From UBA9926 sp038131595 (GTDB lineage Bacteria > Pseudomonadota > Gammaproteobacteria > Pseudomonadales > Azotimanducaceae): a DNA stretch of 64,000 bases. A program made the translations under genes and the position numbers. This document shows positions 1 through 9,201 of this stretch, piece after piece. The notes beneath the pieces were generated by a model, which saw only the letters and a program-made list of their open reading frames with translations, was not told the DNA's origin and did no database searches. Numbering within the stretch: the first letter of the stretch is position 1; each line of letters starts with the position of its first letter. The stretch covers positions 1 through 64,000 of the forward strand of contig JAYPPR010000006.1 of the NCBI GenBank assembly GCA_038131595.1, read 5' to 3'.

Positions 1-17
1 TGAATTGGAAGACTGAT

Positions 18-1895
18 ATGTCGATCATGAAAATGCGAGATGGCCATGGTTGGGGCACTCGAGCCATTATTTACGCCATCATCATAGCCTTTGCATTGTT
101 TGGTCTCGGGACAATTCCAACGCTATTTAGTCCAACTCAAAGTGTGGCGAGTGTGAACGGTGAGGACATCACCGTCGGTGAGATGGAAGTGGCTGTCGAG
201 AGAAACCGAAGATTATTACTCGGTCAAGGTGCTACACCTGAGGACATCGATGAAGATACGCTGAGAGCCGATGTGTTGCAGTCGCTCATTACAAGACGTC
301 TCTTGGTGCAAGGGGTGACGTCACTCGATATGACGACTAGCGAAGCGGAAATTGACGCAGAACTCTTGGCTACAGAAACGTTTCAGTTGAACGGAACGTT
401 TGACGAAAACCAGTATCGACTGGTTCTCGCGAGCGTGGGTTATAACCCTGGTACGTATAAGGAAGAGCTTAGGCGGGATAAAACGATCTCTCAATTGGCA
501 CGCACGATCGAGGCTTCGGCGATTGTAACTGAGCTGGAAGCTAAGCGGGCTTCGAGCCTAAGTCGCCAGACCCGTGATGTGGCCGTGCTGACCTTTGACC
601 CTGTCGATTTGGAAGACCAGATATCAGTTACCGGGGCAGAGGTCGAAGCTTACTATCAAGCCAATCAGTCCGAATTTTTTTCTGAGGAGAGTGTCGACCT
701 GGCTTACGTTGCGGTTGATCGATCAGCGATGGCGGCTGCCGTTGAGGTTACGGACGGCGAACTGCAAAGCGCCTATGAGGCGCAAAAAGATCGCTATATG
801 ACTCCTGAAAATAGACGAATCGCTCATATCTTGGTGTCTACTGAGGATCGAACCATCGAGGAAGCGAGCGTCTTGCTCGAGTCAATCCAGACGGAATTAG
901 GTGCTGGAAAGCCTTTTGAAGAGGTCGCGCAAGCATCGTCTGATGACCCCGGCAGTGCAGCGCAGGGGGGAGACCTTGGCGTCGCGACACGAGGCCTGTT
1001 TGTCCCAAGCTTTGAGGAGGCAGCGTTTGCACTGACAGAGGTTGGAGAGATCAGTGATGTCGTCGAAACCGAATTCGGCTTGCACCTCATTAAATTGAAT
1101 GAGTTGGCGCCCAGCAGTACGAAGGCGTTCGAGGAGGTTAAGGAGGAAGTCGAACGACAGTATCGAAACGATGCGGTTGAAGATGAGTTTGTGACGCTCG
1201 TGACATCGCTTGATGAGCTGGCATTTGAGGAACCTGATCTAGTAGTCGTAGCGGAGGAACTAGGGTTAACCATCGACAGAATTCCTTCGGCAAAAGCTGA
1301 AGACAGACAAGGGATTCTGGCGAATGCTCAAGTCAGGGACGCGATGTTTTCTCCTGATGTTTTGGTTGATGGAAACAACAGTCCGCTGATTGAGATATCT
1401 TCTGACCTCTCTGTGGTTGTGCGTGTCGAGAAACACCAGCCCAGTGAGCTGCTCGACCTTGCTGAAGTAGAAGGTCGTATTGAGACCCAACTGACTCGCC
1501 AAAGCGCTGAAGCGCTCGCGTTGGAAAACGCGGAGCAAGCGCTCGCTATGCTCGAATCCGGGGATTTGACGCGCTACGTTGCTGATCAGTTCGGATTAGA
1601 ATGGAAGGTAAATGCCAAGGCCACTCGTTACGCACCAGGTCTAGATGCTAATGTTCGAGAGCAAGCCTTCTCACTACCCAAGCCAGTCGAATTAGAGAAA
1701 TCCTTGGGGCTTGTGGAGCTCAGTGAAGGCGGCGCTGCCGTCATATCCGTCACCAATGTGGAGAATGGCGACGCAAGTAGTGATCTTTCTCAAGGTCAGG
1801 CGCTACAGCAGATGCTAGGTTTTCAGCGCGGGAGGTTGGATTTTGCCGGAGCGGAGCAAACGCTTCGCGAAGAGGGCAGCATTTCTGGCGGATAG
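18..1895 (+). CDS. ppiD: Periplasmic folding chaperone PpiD (SurA N-terminal/parvulin)
   Basis: Inner-membrane-anchored periplasmic chaperone that helps newly translocated envelope proteins fold. The 625-residue length fits the PpiD family. A single N-terminal membrane anchor (about residues 15-36, AIIYAIIIAFALFG) follows a short cytoplasmic stretch, then comes a SurA_N-like helical region and one parvulin-type rotamase domain at about residues 265-360 (RRIAHILVS ... EFGLHLIKL), then a C-terminal chaperone region. The first ATG is used; ATG codons at residues 4 and 6 are alternatives. Convergent with the lytic transglycosylase, with only two bases between the stop codons, so no terminator fits between them. 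Upstream context is outside the window. Confidence 0.93.
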   Translation: MSIMKMRDGHGWGTRAIIYAIIIAFALFGLGTIPTLFSPTQSVASVNGEDITVGEMEVAVERNRRLLLGQGATPEDIDEDTLRADVLQSLITRRLLVQGVTSLDMTTSEAEIDAELLATETFQLNGTFDENQYRLVLASVGYNPGTYKEELRRDKTISQLARTIEASAIVTELEAKRASSLSRQTRDVAVLTFDPVDLEDQISVTGAEVEAYYQANQSEFFSEESVDLAYVAVDRSAMAAAVEVTDGELQSAYEAQKDRYMTPENRRIAHILVSTEDRTIEEASVLLESIQTELGAGKPFEEVAQASSDDPGSAAQGGDLGVATRGLFVPSFEEAAFALTEVGEISDVVETEFGLHLIKLNELAPSSTKAFEEVKEEVERQYRNDAVEDEFVTLVTSLDELAFEEPDLVVVAEELGLTIDRIPSAKAEDRQGILANAQVRDAMFSPDVLVDGNNSPLIEISSDLSVVVRVEKHQPSELLDLAEVEGRIETQLTRQSAEALALENAEQALAMLESGDLTRYVADQFGLEWKVNAKATRYAPGLDANVREQAFSLPKPVELEKSLGLVELSEGGAAVISVTNVENGDASSDLSQGQALQQMLGFQRGRLDFAGAEQTLREEGSISGG

Positions 1896-1897
1896 GG

Positions 1898-3679
1898 TCA
1901 TTGCGTTAGCTGTTTGACGTTGATTTTAATAACCAGTCTGTCTCCTGGTTGAAGATATTTTTCTTTTGCGTGTTCCGGGTTCCAGCGCTTGAGATTGGCA
2001 ATTGATACTTGAAACCGATTGGCGATTCGTCCAAAAGAATCGCCTGGCTTTACTGTATATCGAATCGTCCGCTCGACTTTCTGGAGCGATGGCCGCGGCG
2101 AAGTAACCGTTCGTAACGCCCTCGCCTTTTTTGGGTAAAGTTGGAGTGCTTGCCCTATCTGAAGCATAGATTTCTCGCCGATTTGATTCCATCGAGCAAT
2201 TGCCTTTGTCGTCGTGCCGTATTTTCTAGCGATCGTCCAAAGGCTATCCCCAGGCCGCACCGTGTAGCTGATGTGGCTTCTGTCGGGATCATCGGCTAGT
2301 CGACGCTGTCGACTTGCTAGGCGGCCATTCGCTGTCAACGATGATTCTGGCCCTATGGCTTTGGGAATGAGAAGCGCTTGACCTGCTCGTATACGGCTCG
2401 TGTTCAAATCGTTTTGGCGCATCAGCACTTGGGTTGAGACGTTAAAACGATCAGCTATTTCGCTTAGGGTGTCGCCGGACTTTACCTTATAACGCTCCCA
2501 GGCAATGCGGCTGGTTGGCGATAATGTCATTAGGTTCTCACGAAACGTCTGGGTAGCGCCGATGGGTACGATCAGCCTGTGAGGACCATCTGGATGAGTT
2601 GCCCATTGGTTGAGTCCTGGATTGAAGCGGTACAGTGTTTCAACGTCCAGCGAGGCGAGTTGCGCAGCCAGTGCCAGGTCGATCTGATGGCCAATGTCCA
2701 CTTCATCGAAAACGGGCTCGTTAGCGATGCTTGGAAGTTCGTAATTGAAGGCGCCCGGGTCGGCTACCAGTGCAGCAATAGCGAGCAACTTAGGGACATA
2801 GGCCTCCGTCTCTTTTGCTAAATCTAGCGTCCAAAAGTCGGCCGCGTTGCCATGGTTTCCTCGCCGCCGGATTGATTTTCTGACGTTTCCAATGCCTCCA
2901 TTATAAGCAGCCAGTGTGAGTTCCCAGTCGCCCTTGAACTGTCGGTTGAGCATGCTCAGGTAATCGATCGCCGCTTCCGTTGAGTAAACAACGTCACGCC
3001 GGCCATCGAACCACCAATCAATGGTTAAACCCTGGAGCCTTGCTGTCCCAGGAATGAACTGCCAAAGTCCAGAGGCTCTTCCGTGTGAATAGGCGAATGG
3101 ATCGAAGGCGCTTTCTACCAGTGGCAACAGAGCAATCTCGAGCGGTAATCCACTCGTCTCCAGTGACTCCACAATGTGATAGAGATACTTTGAGCCCCGA
3201 TCAAAGACGCGGTCGAGATAGGCGGGATTTTTCTCAAACCAGCGCGCTTGAGCTTGAACGCGCGGCTCGCTAAGACGGTGATCAAGGCGAAAACCCTGGC
3301 GCATTCGCGCGAATAACTCGGTATCAGGATTCACCTCTGGTTCTTCAGACGGGCCAGCCGCCTTAGACTCAGGTAAACGCCCTCCCTGGTCGATCTCAAG
3401 TTGATGAGACGTCGCGTGCGCTTCGGTCTCGGTTAGTCCGGTAACAGCCCCAGAGGGAGGGATCCTTTCATGGGTGGGGCATGGATTAACCTTAAGTGAG
3501 GGGTCCTCGGTCGGCGGTGACTGAGTGAGACCATCTTTTAGACACCTCTCTTCTGAGGCGGTTTGAACGCTTTCAAATTCGGATTGATTGGCTGATTGAG
3601 GTTGACCAGTCAAGAAAGGGGTCGAGCACCCAGCCAGCGCCCAAACAATAGTTGGTATTGATAATATAGAACGAAGCAT
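1898..3679 (-). CDS. mltD: Membrane-bound lytic murein transglycosylase D-like lipoprotein with three LysM domains
   Basis: Cleaves the glycan strands of peptidoglycan at the outer membrane. The N-terminus is a lipoprotein signal with lipobox LAGC. The SLT catalytic domain follows, with the catalytic Glu in LVESAFDP and the GLWQFIPGTA motif. Three LysM peptidoglycan-binding modules end the protein, recognisable as YKVKSGDTLSEIA, YTVRPGDSLWTIA and YTVKPGDSFGRIA. I chose the ATG at 3679 because it gives the more compact signal peptide (MLRSILS...); an ATG six codons upstream (3697) is possible. In E. coli mltD is followed by gloB, then yafS and rnhA; gloB is absent here although the yafS/rnhA/dnaQ neighbours are kept. 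Confidence 0.92.
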   Translation of the reverse strand: MLRSILSIPTIVWALAGCSTPFLTGQPQSANQSEFESVQTASEERCLKDGLTQSPPTEDPSLKVNPCPTHERIPPSGAVTGLTETEAHATSHQLEIDQGGRLPESKAAGPSEEPEVNPDTELFARMRQGFRLDHRLSEPRVQAQARWFEKNPAYLDRVFDRGSKYLYHIVESLETSGLPLEIALLPLVESAFDPFAYSHGRASGLWQFIPGTARLQGLTIDWWFDGRRDVVYSTEAAIDYLSMLNRQFKGDWELTLAAYNGGIGNVRKSIRRRGNHGNAADFWTLDLAKETEAYVPKLLAIAALVADPGAFNYELPSIANEPVFDEVDIGHQIDLALAAQLASLDVETLYRFNPGLNQWATHPDGPHRLIVPIGATQTFRENLMTLSPTSRIAWERYKVKSGDTLSEIADRFNVSTQVLMRQNDLNTSRIRAGQALLIPKAIGPESSLTANGRLASRQRRLADDPDRSHISYTVRPGDSLWTIARKYGTTTKAIARWNQIGEKSMLQIGQALQLYPKKARALRTVTSPRPSLQKVERTIRYTVKPGDSFGRIANRFQVSIANLKRWNPEHAKEKYLQPGDRLVIKINVKQLTQ

Positions 3680-3955
3680 GGGGCTGCCGATGGCCATTAG
3701 GATGATTATAAGGGATCAGGCATGGGCTGTGGCGTGAATAACCTGCATTCCAGGGTTAGGAATGACACGGTGTGAGGCTTCTACCAATATTTCCAGATGA
3801 AGTGTCTGCAGGCCTGCACCGCGTCAAGGCATTTGAGGGGCTGGGGCTGTGATTGGTGCATGAAGGTGAACCATGAGAATCATCATAAAGAGCGTGGGGA
3901 TGGACGGGCATGGGGGCAGTGATCCGTCGAAGCACGAGGCTGACGAGGTCATGCT

Positions 3956-4750
3956 ATGAGCGGAAAAGATGAGCATCACTCATCTACTCAGCAGGAAATC
4001 TTTCACTTAGAGCGGTGGCTAAGCGAGGGTGTCGGCGTCACGTTGCACGACACAGAGCGCGCTATCTGCGATGAACTGCTGCCTAATTACTACGGGGACG
4101 TGCTGCTTCAAGCTGGGATCCCAAGCGCGCCACTCTTTCAGAAAAGTTCGACGCGTCGCCAAATCATGATGAGCGTTTCCAGGGGGGCAGGCGAGCTTAT
4201 GGGCAACCCAGGGCAACTGCCGTTTGCCAATGAATCAATTGATGTGCTGATTGCGCAGCATTTGCTGGATGTCGGTGATCGGCCCCAATTTTTGGTTCAA
4301 GAGCTTGCAAGGACGATATTGCCGATGGGCCGCCTGATTGTCATAGGATTCAATCCACTCAGTTTGTGGAGTTGCCGGCGAGTGTTAGCGGCAACTAGAA
4401 AGGGCCATCTGGCGCAGTGGGGATTGGCTCCTCGGCGACTGCTGGACTGGCTAAACCTCTTGAACTTCAAGATTGATCGAATTGAGTTTGGTGGCTTTGG
4501 ATGGCCTGGACAATTGTTGGGGCGACGTCGACCAGATTTTTCGCTGGGGCTTGGGCGCAAATACAATATGGGATGGGGCGGCATCTACGTCGTAGTCGCG
4601 CAGCGATACAAAGGTGCGATTTCAGCCCAACGAGCGAGGATGCGCAGCCTGAGACCGTTCAGGCCCATCGCTGTCGCTCAGACGAGTTTAATGGTCTCGG
4701 AAAAGCAGAGACAGACTAGAATCTTGGACAGCGGCTCGGTACGGAGATAG
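3956..4750 (+). CDS. YafS-type SAM-dependent methyltransferase
   Basis: 264-residue class I SAM-dependent methyltransferase of unknown substrate. The segment around LPFANESIDVLIAQHLLD is the methyltransferase_11 motif (acidic turn plus conserved LP...S.D), and MGRLIVIGFNP is the post-core strand. The usual glycine-rich SAM loop is weakly represented (VSRGAGEL), as in YafS-like members. It lies four bases upstream of rnhA in the conserved yafS-rnhA-dnaQ order, which supports the family call. Function is known only as a family-level methyltransferase; the substrate cannot be inferred. Confidence 0.85.
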   Translation: MSGKDEHHSSTQQEIFHLERWLSEGVGVTLHDTERAICDELLPNYYGDVLLQAGIPSAPLFQKSSTRRQIMMSVSRGAGELMGNPGQLPFANESIDVLIAQHLLDVGDRPQFLVQELARTILPMGRLIVIGFNPLSLWSCRRVLAATRKGHLAQWGLAPRRLLDWLNLLNFKIDRIEFGGFGWPGQLLGRRRPDFSLGLGRKYNMGWGGIYVVVAQRYKGAISAQRARMRSLRPFRPIAVAQTSLMVSEKQRQTRILDSGSVRR

Positions 4751-4754
4751 CCCT

Positions 4755-5207
4755 ATGACGAATGAAGTCGTTGATATTCAGATATTTACAGATGGTGCCT
4801 GCCGAGGTAATCCTGGTCCGGGCGGTTGGGGAGTCATCTTAAGGTCCGGTTCCCATGAAAAGGAGTTGTATGGCGGGGAGCAATCAACAACCAATAATCG
4901 AATGGAACTTCGCGCCGCGATTGAGGGGTTGGCTGCGCTAAAACGGTCAAGTCGAGTGACGGTCACAACCGACTCACAGTATGTGAGGCAAGGTATCACA
5001 CAGTGGATTGAGGGCTGGAAGCGTAATCAGTGGCGAACGAGTGCAAAAAAACCTGTCAAAAACCAAGATTTGTGGCAGTTGCTAGACGAACTCACCAGCC
5101 GTCATGAGGTAACGTGGGAATGGGTGAAGGGGCATAGTGGGCATCCAGACAACGAGCTCGCTGACGCGCTTGCTAATCGAGGCATCGATGAGTTGTCTTT
5201 GGATTAG
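4755..5207 (+). CDS. rnhA: Ribonuclease HI
   Basis: Degrades the RNA strand of RNA-DNA hybrids (R-loops, primers). The 150-residue length matches E. coli RNase HI (155). The DEDD active site is visible: first Asp in FTDGACRGNPGPGG, Glu in NNRMELRA, Asp in TTDSQYV, and the last Asp in HPDNELADALA; the WVKGHSGH loop carries the catalytic-cycle His. The basic protrusion (GWKRNQWRT) is present, which places it in the E. coli-type subgroup. It starts four bases after the methyltransferase stop, so the two are probably one transcript. Confidence 0.96.
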   Translation: MTNEVVDIQIFTDGACRGNPGPGGWGVILRSGSHEKELYGGEQSTTNNRMELRAAIEGLAALKRSSRVTVTTDSQYVRQGITQWIEGWKRNQWRTSAKKPVKNQDLWQLLDELTSRHEVTWEWVKGHSGHPDNELADALANRGIDELSLD

Positions 5208-5451
5208 AGGGCAACAGTAGGAAGTTGCGAAGATAGCGCTGAATTGAGCGCTGAACACCTTGAGAAGCAAGCTCAACCGGATAGCAGAGCATCAAGCACT
5301 GTCGTAACTCGCGGTGACAAGTAGGATGCGAAAAATAGAGCGCTAGAAATAGAACTTTAGAAATAGACCATGAACAAGATGGGCGGCGGTTGGCAGAGCG
5401 CTGGCGAGTGCAGGCATAGCAACCGATGAATCAAAGAAAAAGGGATGTTCA

Positions 5452-6155
5452 ATGCGGCAAGTAGTGCTGGATACTGAGACAACGGGGCTGGAGGTAAGAG
5501 AGGGTCATCGATTGATTGAGATTGGTTGTGTCGAATTGATCGATCGAAAGCTAACCGGCCGGCAGCTGCACCAATACATTAATCCCGGGCGCACGATTGA
5601 TGAAGGTGCGGAGGCCGTGCACGGCATTACCCTCGAATTCCTCGCGGACAAACCAGATTTTTCGGCCGTAAAGGAAGAGATCATCGAATTTTTAAGCGGC
5701 GCAGAACTAATCATCCACAATGCATCCTTTGACGTTGGTTTTCTTGATGCGGAGTTGAAGCGGGCTCGCGAGCGCCGCCGTATTGCTGATTTCTCCACTG
5801 TGACAGACTCTCTCGCACTGGCGCGAACAAAATATCCCGGCCAAAAAAACAACCTGGATGCGTTGTGTAAGCGTCTTGGAATTGACAACACCGCTCGTAC
5901 CGCTCCACGGAGCATTGTTAGATGCCGAGATTCTTGCGGAAGTCTACTTGGCTATGACAGGAGGTCAGGCAAGCTTGGTGCTGGATGCGCCTGAATCCAT
6001 CAAAGATTCACGCGGAACAGGGCCCAGCATCCGAGCAATACGCCCGCCCCGAACGATTGCGTGTCTTGGAGCCTACGGATGAAGAGCGCGAGGCTCACCG
6101 AGCGATGTTGGCTCGTTTGACTGAGACCAGTGAGCGCGAGGTTGATTGGGGTTGA
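5452..6155 (+). pseudogene. dnaQ: DNA polymerase III epsilon subunit (proofreading exonuclease), interrupted by two frameshifts
   Basis: The first frame (from ATG 5452, preceded by AAGGGA) encodes a typical DnaQ exonuclease start: ExoI motif VLDTETTGLE, ExoII region IIHNASFDVGFLDAE. The frame is lost near 5899-5903, after IDNTART. The continuation LHGALLDAEILAEVYLAMTG, which carries the ExoIII motif, is in the next frame and only aligns if one base is removed. A second +1 change between about 5980 and 6015 moves the gene into the third frame, where a DnaQ-like C-terminal tail LRVLEPTDEEREAHRAM runs to a TGA at 6153. As read, the product would stop at 5994 (180 aa), without ExoIII or the polymerase-binding tail. 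It may be a real double mutation or two local sequencing errors. Confidence 0.85.
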
Positions 6156-6217
6156 TCACTCCGCGAAAACGGGAGACCACTGCCTCCAGAACCGGACTCG
6201 AATCCAGTGCGAAGGTC

Positions 6218-6577
6218 TTAGTCTGAGACTTCGTAAGCCAATGCTCTGTCCGAGGGTAGAAAGACATATAAGAGCAACTGGCTAAGCACAATATGGCCAT
6301 CGCTACGATAATGTCCTGCCATGAAAGCATCCATGCCGCTGGCGCGGCCGAGTAGTAACGCTTCAAGCAATTGCAGATCTTTAACCCAAATTGTTAGCGT
6401 AGTGCGCGGCGAGGGCTGATAGCTTAGTTCGAAGTTATCAGGACTCAGCGTCAAAAAAAGTTCTGATTGATCATCGAAAACGACTCGATACGCTACTTGA
6501 TCCAAAGGCATGAAGCCGGGCTTGAAAGACGGTCTAAGCGCCGCGTCGAGGTCGCGGATGTTGATTTCAGATGGCAT
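6218..6577 (-). CDS. SCP2 sterol-binding domain-containing small protein
   Basis: 119-residue soluble protein. The central pattern FDDQSELFLTLSPDNFEL followed by TTLTIWVKDLQLLEALLLG and a terminal GHIVLSQLLLYVF fits a stand-alone SCP2-like lipid-binding fold (alternating beta strands, then the helix that closes the hydrophobic tunnel). There is no signal peptide. It is convergent with the broken dnaQ and divergent from sohB. Single-domain SCP2 proteins are thought to bind lipids or acyl chains; the ligand is not predictable. Confidence 0.7.
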   Translation of the reverse strand: MPSEINIRDLDAALRPSFKPGFMPLDQVAYRVVFDDQSELFLTLSPDNFELSYQPSPRTTLTIWVKDLQLLEALLLGRASGMDAFMAGHYRSDGHIVLSQLLLYVFLPSDRALAYEVSD

Positions 6578-6696
6578 GCAGCACTCTTAACGCTTGCTCA
6601 GTACTTGTTCTTAGAACTAGCCCACTAAGGACAGCTTGAGACCATAGGGGCTGTGATAGTATTTCAGAAAGTGTTTTTCCGAGGAAGGGTTGAGGA

Positions 6697-7800
6697 TTGG
6701 AATTCCTAGCGGAGTACGGACTGTTTTTTGCCAAGATCGCGACGATTCTAGTCGCGATGCTGGTGTTCTTTGGCTTCCTGTTTGCGAATGCGCAGCGCGG
6801 CCGAGTTCAAGCCGATGGTCAAATCGAGGTGAAAAGTCTCAATGACCGCCTGGAGGATTTATCGCAGGGATTAGCTAACTCCTTATTGGATCCTGCGGCC
6901 CAAAAAATCGCGCTGAAAGCTGAAAAAAAGCGGCGAAAGGTCGAGCAAAAATCTGCAAAGAAAGCAGCCAAGCAAGCCGCAAAACAAGCGACCTCCAATC
7001 AAGAAGACGAGGACGACAGCGAGGTAAAAAAAGAGAGCACCTACTGCTTCGTTCTTTCTTTTGATGGAGACCTTCAGGCGTCCGCGGTGGAGAATTTGAG
7101 AGAAGAGGTGACCGCGGTTCTCATGGTGGCCAAAGAGAGCGACGAAGTCGTCGTCAAGCTCGAGAGTCCAGGTGGCGTTGTTCACGGGTACGGATTGGCG
7201 GCCTCTCAATTGCGAAGGATCCGTGATCGCGGTTTGAAGCTGACAGTCGCTGTCGATATGGTCGCTGCCAGCGGTGGGTACATGATGGCATGTATCGCAG
7301 ACCGAATTATTGCTGCCCCTTTTGCGCTCGTGGGGTCAGTTGGCGTTCTGGCGCAAATCCCGAACTTTAGTCGGCTGTTGAAGAAAAATGATATTGATGT
7401 GGAACTCCATACGGCTGGAGAGTTCAAGCGTACGCTGACGATGTTTGGAGAGAACACGGATGCCGGTAGAGAAAAGTTTCGGCAGGAGCTTGAGGACGTG
7501 CATGGCTTGTTCAAGGAGTTCGTGGTTGAGAATCGACCAAAAGTCGATATCGAGAGGATAGCCACTGGAGAAGCTTGGTATGGCAAGCGTGCCATTGAAC
7601 TTCAGTTGGTCGATGAACTGATTACTAGCGATGAGTACCTCATGGAAGCCAGTCGCGATGCTAAGGTCTTCGAGGTTCGCTATAAGCGGCCAGAGAAACC
7701 CATCGATAGGTGGCTGAACAAGGCAGCGCTCTTGCTCTCAAAAACGGCACTTTCACAGCAGCCGTTATTCAAGTTTCACAGAGAATTAGGTGGCCAATAG
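6697..7800 (+). CDS. sohB: Inner-membrane S49-family protease SohB
   Basis: Signal-peptide-peptidase-like serine protease of the inner membrane. The N-terminal membrane segment (FAKIATILVAMLVFFGFLFA) is followed by a highly charged Lys/Ala linker (about residues 70-115) and the S49 domain. The catalytic Ser lies in MVAASGGYMMACIADRI and the general-base Lys is expected near AGEFKRTL. Length 367 matches the family. The start is TTG at 6697: the resulting MEFLAEYGLFFAK is the canonical SohB N-terminus and AGGAAGG lies about nine bases upstream. acuI follows 47 bases downstream. Confidence 0.93.
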   Translation: MEFLAEYGLFFAKIATILVAMLVFFGFLFANAQRGRVQADGQIEVKSLNDRLEDLSQGLANSLLDPAAQKIALKAEKKRRKVEQKSAKKAAKQAAKQATSNQEDEDDSEVKKESTYCFVLSFDGDLQASAVENLREEVTAVLMVAKESDEVVVKLESPGGVVHGYGLAASQLRRIRDRGLKLTVAVDMVAASGGYMMACIADRIIAAPFALVGSVGVLAQIPNFSRLLKKNDIDVELHTAGEFKRTLTMFGENTDAGREKFRQELEDVHGLFKEFVVENRPKVDIERIATGEAWYGKRAIELQLVDELITSDEYLMEASRDAKVFEVRYKRPEKPIDRWLNKAALLLSKTALSQQPLFKFHRELGGQ

Positions 7801-7847
7801 GCGCGATCCTGGTCTGGCCCCAAACGAAAAAAATAGAGGAAAGAACG

Positions 7848-8843
7848 ATGACCACATTTTCTGCTTACCAGGTCGAAAAAGAGGGCGATACCATGAGCGC
7901 CCAAATTGTCACGCGAGATACTGAGGCGTTACCTCAGCACAATACGCTCATAGAAGTACTCTACTCTTCCGTTAATTATAAGGATGCGCTCTCGGCAAAC
8001 GGGGCTCCCGGTGTGACTCGGTCCTATCCCCACACACCAGGCATTGACGCCGCGGGAATCGTTGTAAAAACCGAAGATCCCCAGTTAAAAGTAGGCGATG
8101 AAGTGATCGTGATTGGCTTTGACCTAGGAATGAACACTCCGGGCGGTTACGGGCAATATATCTCTGTCCCTGGAGAGTGGGTGACCCCATTGCCAGCTGG
8201 CTTATCGCTCAGAGAAAGCATGATTCTCGGTACGGCAGGCCTCACTGCGGCGCTGTGTGTCGAGAAGCTTCTCTGGATGAACGCCTCACCTGAGCAGGGC
8301 CCTGTGATTGTGACCGGTGCCACGGGAGGCGTCGGGTCGGTGGCGGTCGCCTTGCTTGCGAACCTTGGTTTTGAGGTAGTCGCAAGCTCGGGAAAAGCCG
8401 ACCAGACTGAATTCTTGACATCGCTGGGCGCAAGTCAGGTGATTCATAGAGATGAGCTGAGTGAACCCGCGAGTCGCCCGCTCTTAGCGCCGCGCTTTGC
8501 CCATGGGATTGATGCGGTGGGTGGAGACACGCTGTCAAACGTGATCAAGCAACTGGAACCCCAAGGCAGTGTTGCGGTTTGCGGACTAGTCGCATCGCCC
8601 GAATTCGCTGTCAACGTGTTTCCCTTCATTTTGCGTGGGGTCAATGTCTTGGGAGTGGACAGCGTTGAACTGCCGCTCGCCGACAAAACGCGGAACTGGG
8701 TCAAATTAGCCGAGGAATGGCATCTCAGTAATCTTGACGAGCTAGCAAACGAGATCAATCTTGGCGATTTGGATGGGGCGTTAGCCTCGATTTATGCTGG
8801 AGGTGTTGTGGGTCGAACCTTGGTCAATGTTCAGACGGTTTAG
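7848..8843 (+). CDS. acuI: Acrylyl-CoA reductase/quinone oxidoreductase-type MDR protein (AcuI/YhdH family)
   Basis: Medium-chain NADPH-dependent reductase without structural zinc. Residues YSSVNYKDALSANG, THTPG-like PHTPGIDAAGIV and the nucleotide loop VTGATGGVGSVAV (about residue 155) are diagnostic of the YhdH/AcuI branch, whose characterised members reduce acryloyl-CoA to propionyl-CoA, as in DMSP breakdown. The reading frame is open upstream to 7710, but ATG 7848 is preferred because it gives the family N-terminus MTTFSAYQ and has AGAGGAAAG in front. The 331-residue length is usual. Substrate assignment rests on family membership only. Confidence 0.85.
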   Translation: MTTFSAYQVEKEGDTMSAQIVTRDTEALPQHNTLIEVLYSSVNYKDALSANGAPGVTRSYPHTPGIDAAGIVVKTEDPQLKVGDEVIVIGFDLGMNTPGGYGQYISVPGEWVTPLPAGLSLRESMILGTAGLTAALCVEKLLWMNASPEQGPVIVTGATGGVGSVAVALLANLGFEVVASSGKADQTEFLTSLGASQVIHRDELSEPASRPLLAPRFAHGIDAVGGDTLSNVIKQLEPQGSVAVCGLVASPEFAVNVFPFILRGVNVLGVDSVELPLADKTRNWVKLAEEWHLSNLDELANEINLGDLDGALASIYAGGVVGRTLVNVQTV

Positions 8844-9069
8844 CAGCCGACTGGCGTCGCCAACGGGTCAGTCGAGAGCCAATTAACGATAGAGCCTGTT
8901 CGGTTGATGGACTTGGTGCCAGCGAGCGCGGTTAGTCAAAGACTTCAGCGATTGGCAATGGTAAAGTCCCGATTTGTGAATAAGTCGTCGAGCAGCACTC
9001 GCAACCTCGTGCCGAGAGTTTGAGGGGGCAATGTAGCTCATCCACTCGAAGAAAGAATGAGTTTGTAAA

Positions 9070-9201
9070 ATGGATCAACAAAGTAACCAGACAGACACTG
9101 AAACGTCAGCCGATGGGATGGCTGATGCGCTGTCAGCGGTCGCCATCATTATTATTCCTGTAGTGGCCGTAGTCTATTGGTTGTCAGGGATGCCGTCCTA
9201 G
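9070..9201 (+). CDS. Small single-pass membrane protein, unknown function
   Basis: 43-residue reading frame beginning MDQQSNQTDTETSADGM and ending in a hydrophobic helix (ALSAVAIIIIPVVAVVYWLS). The layout, a polar N-terminus and one C-terminal membrane span, is common for small inner-membrane proteins. It stands alone between acuI and the DUF2970 gene. I see no strong ribosome-binding site directly upstream. I do not recognise a named family. Confidence 0.5.
   Translation: MDQQSNQTDTETSADGMADALSAVAIIIIPVVAVVYWLSGMPS

Noticed and set aside
824..1273. 149-codon minus-strand frame inside ppiD
   Set aside because: Very high Ser/Thr composition, typical of an antisense shadow of a Glu/Asp/Ala-rich gene; ppiD is certain.
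5890..6020. Programmed ribosomal frameshifting in dnaQ
   Set aside because: Two successive shifts would be needed, both in the same direction, and neither site has a slippery heptamer or a clear stimulatory structure.
6180..6215. tRNA T-arm-like sequence on the minus strand (GGATTCGAGTCC)
   Set aside because: No acceptor stem, anticodon arm or D-arm can be formed around it.
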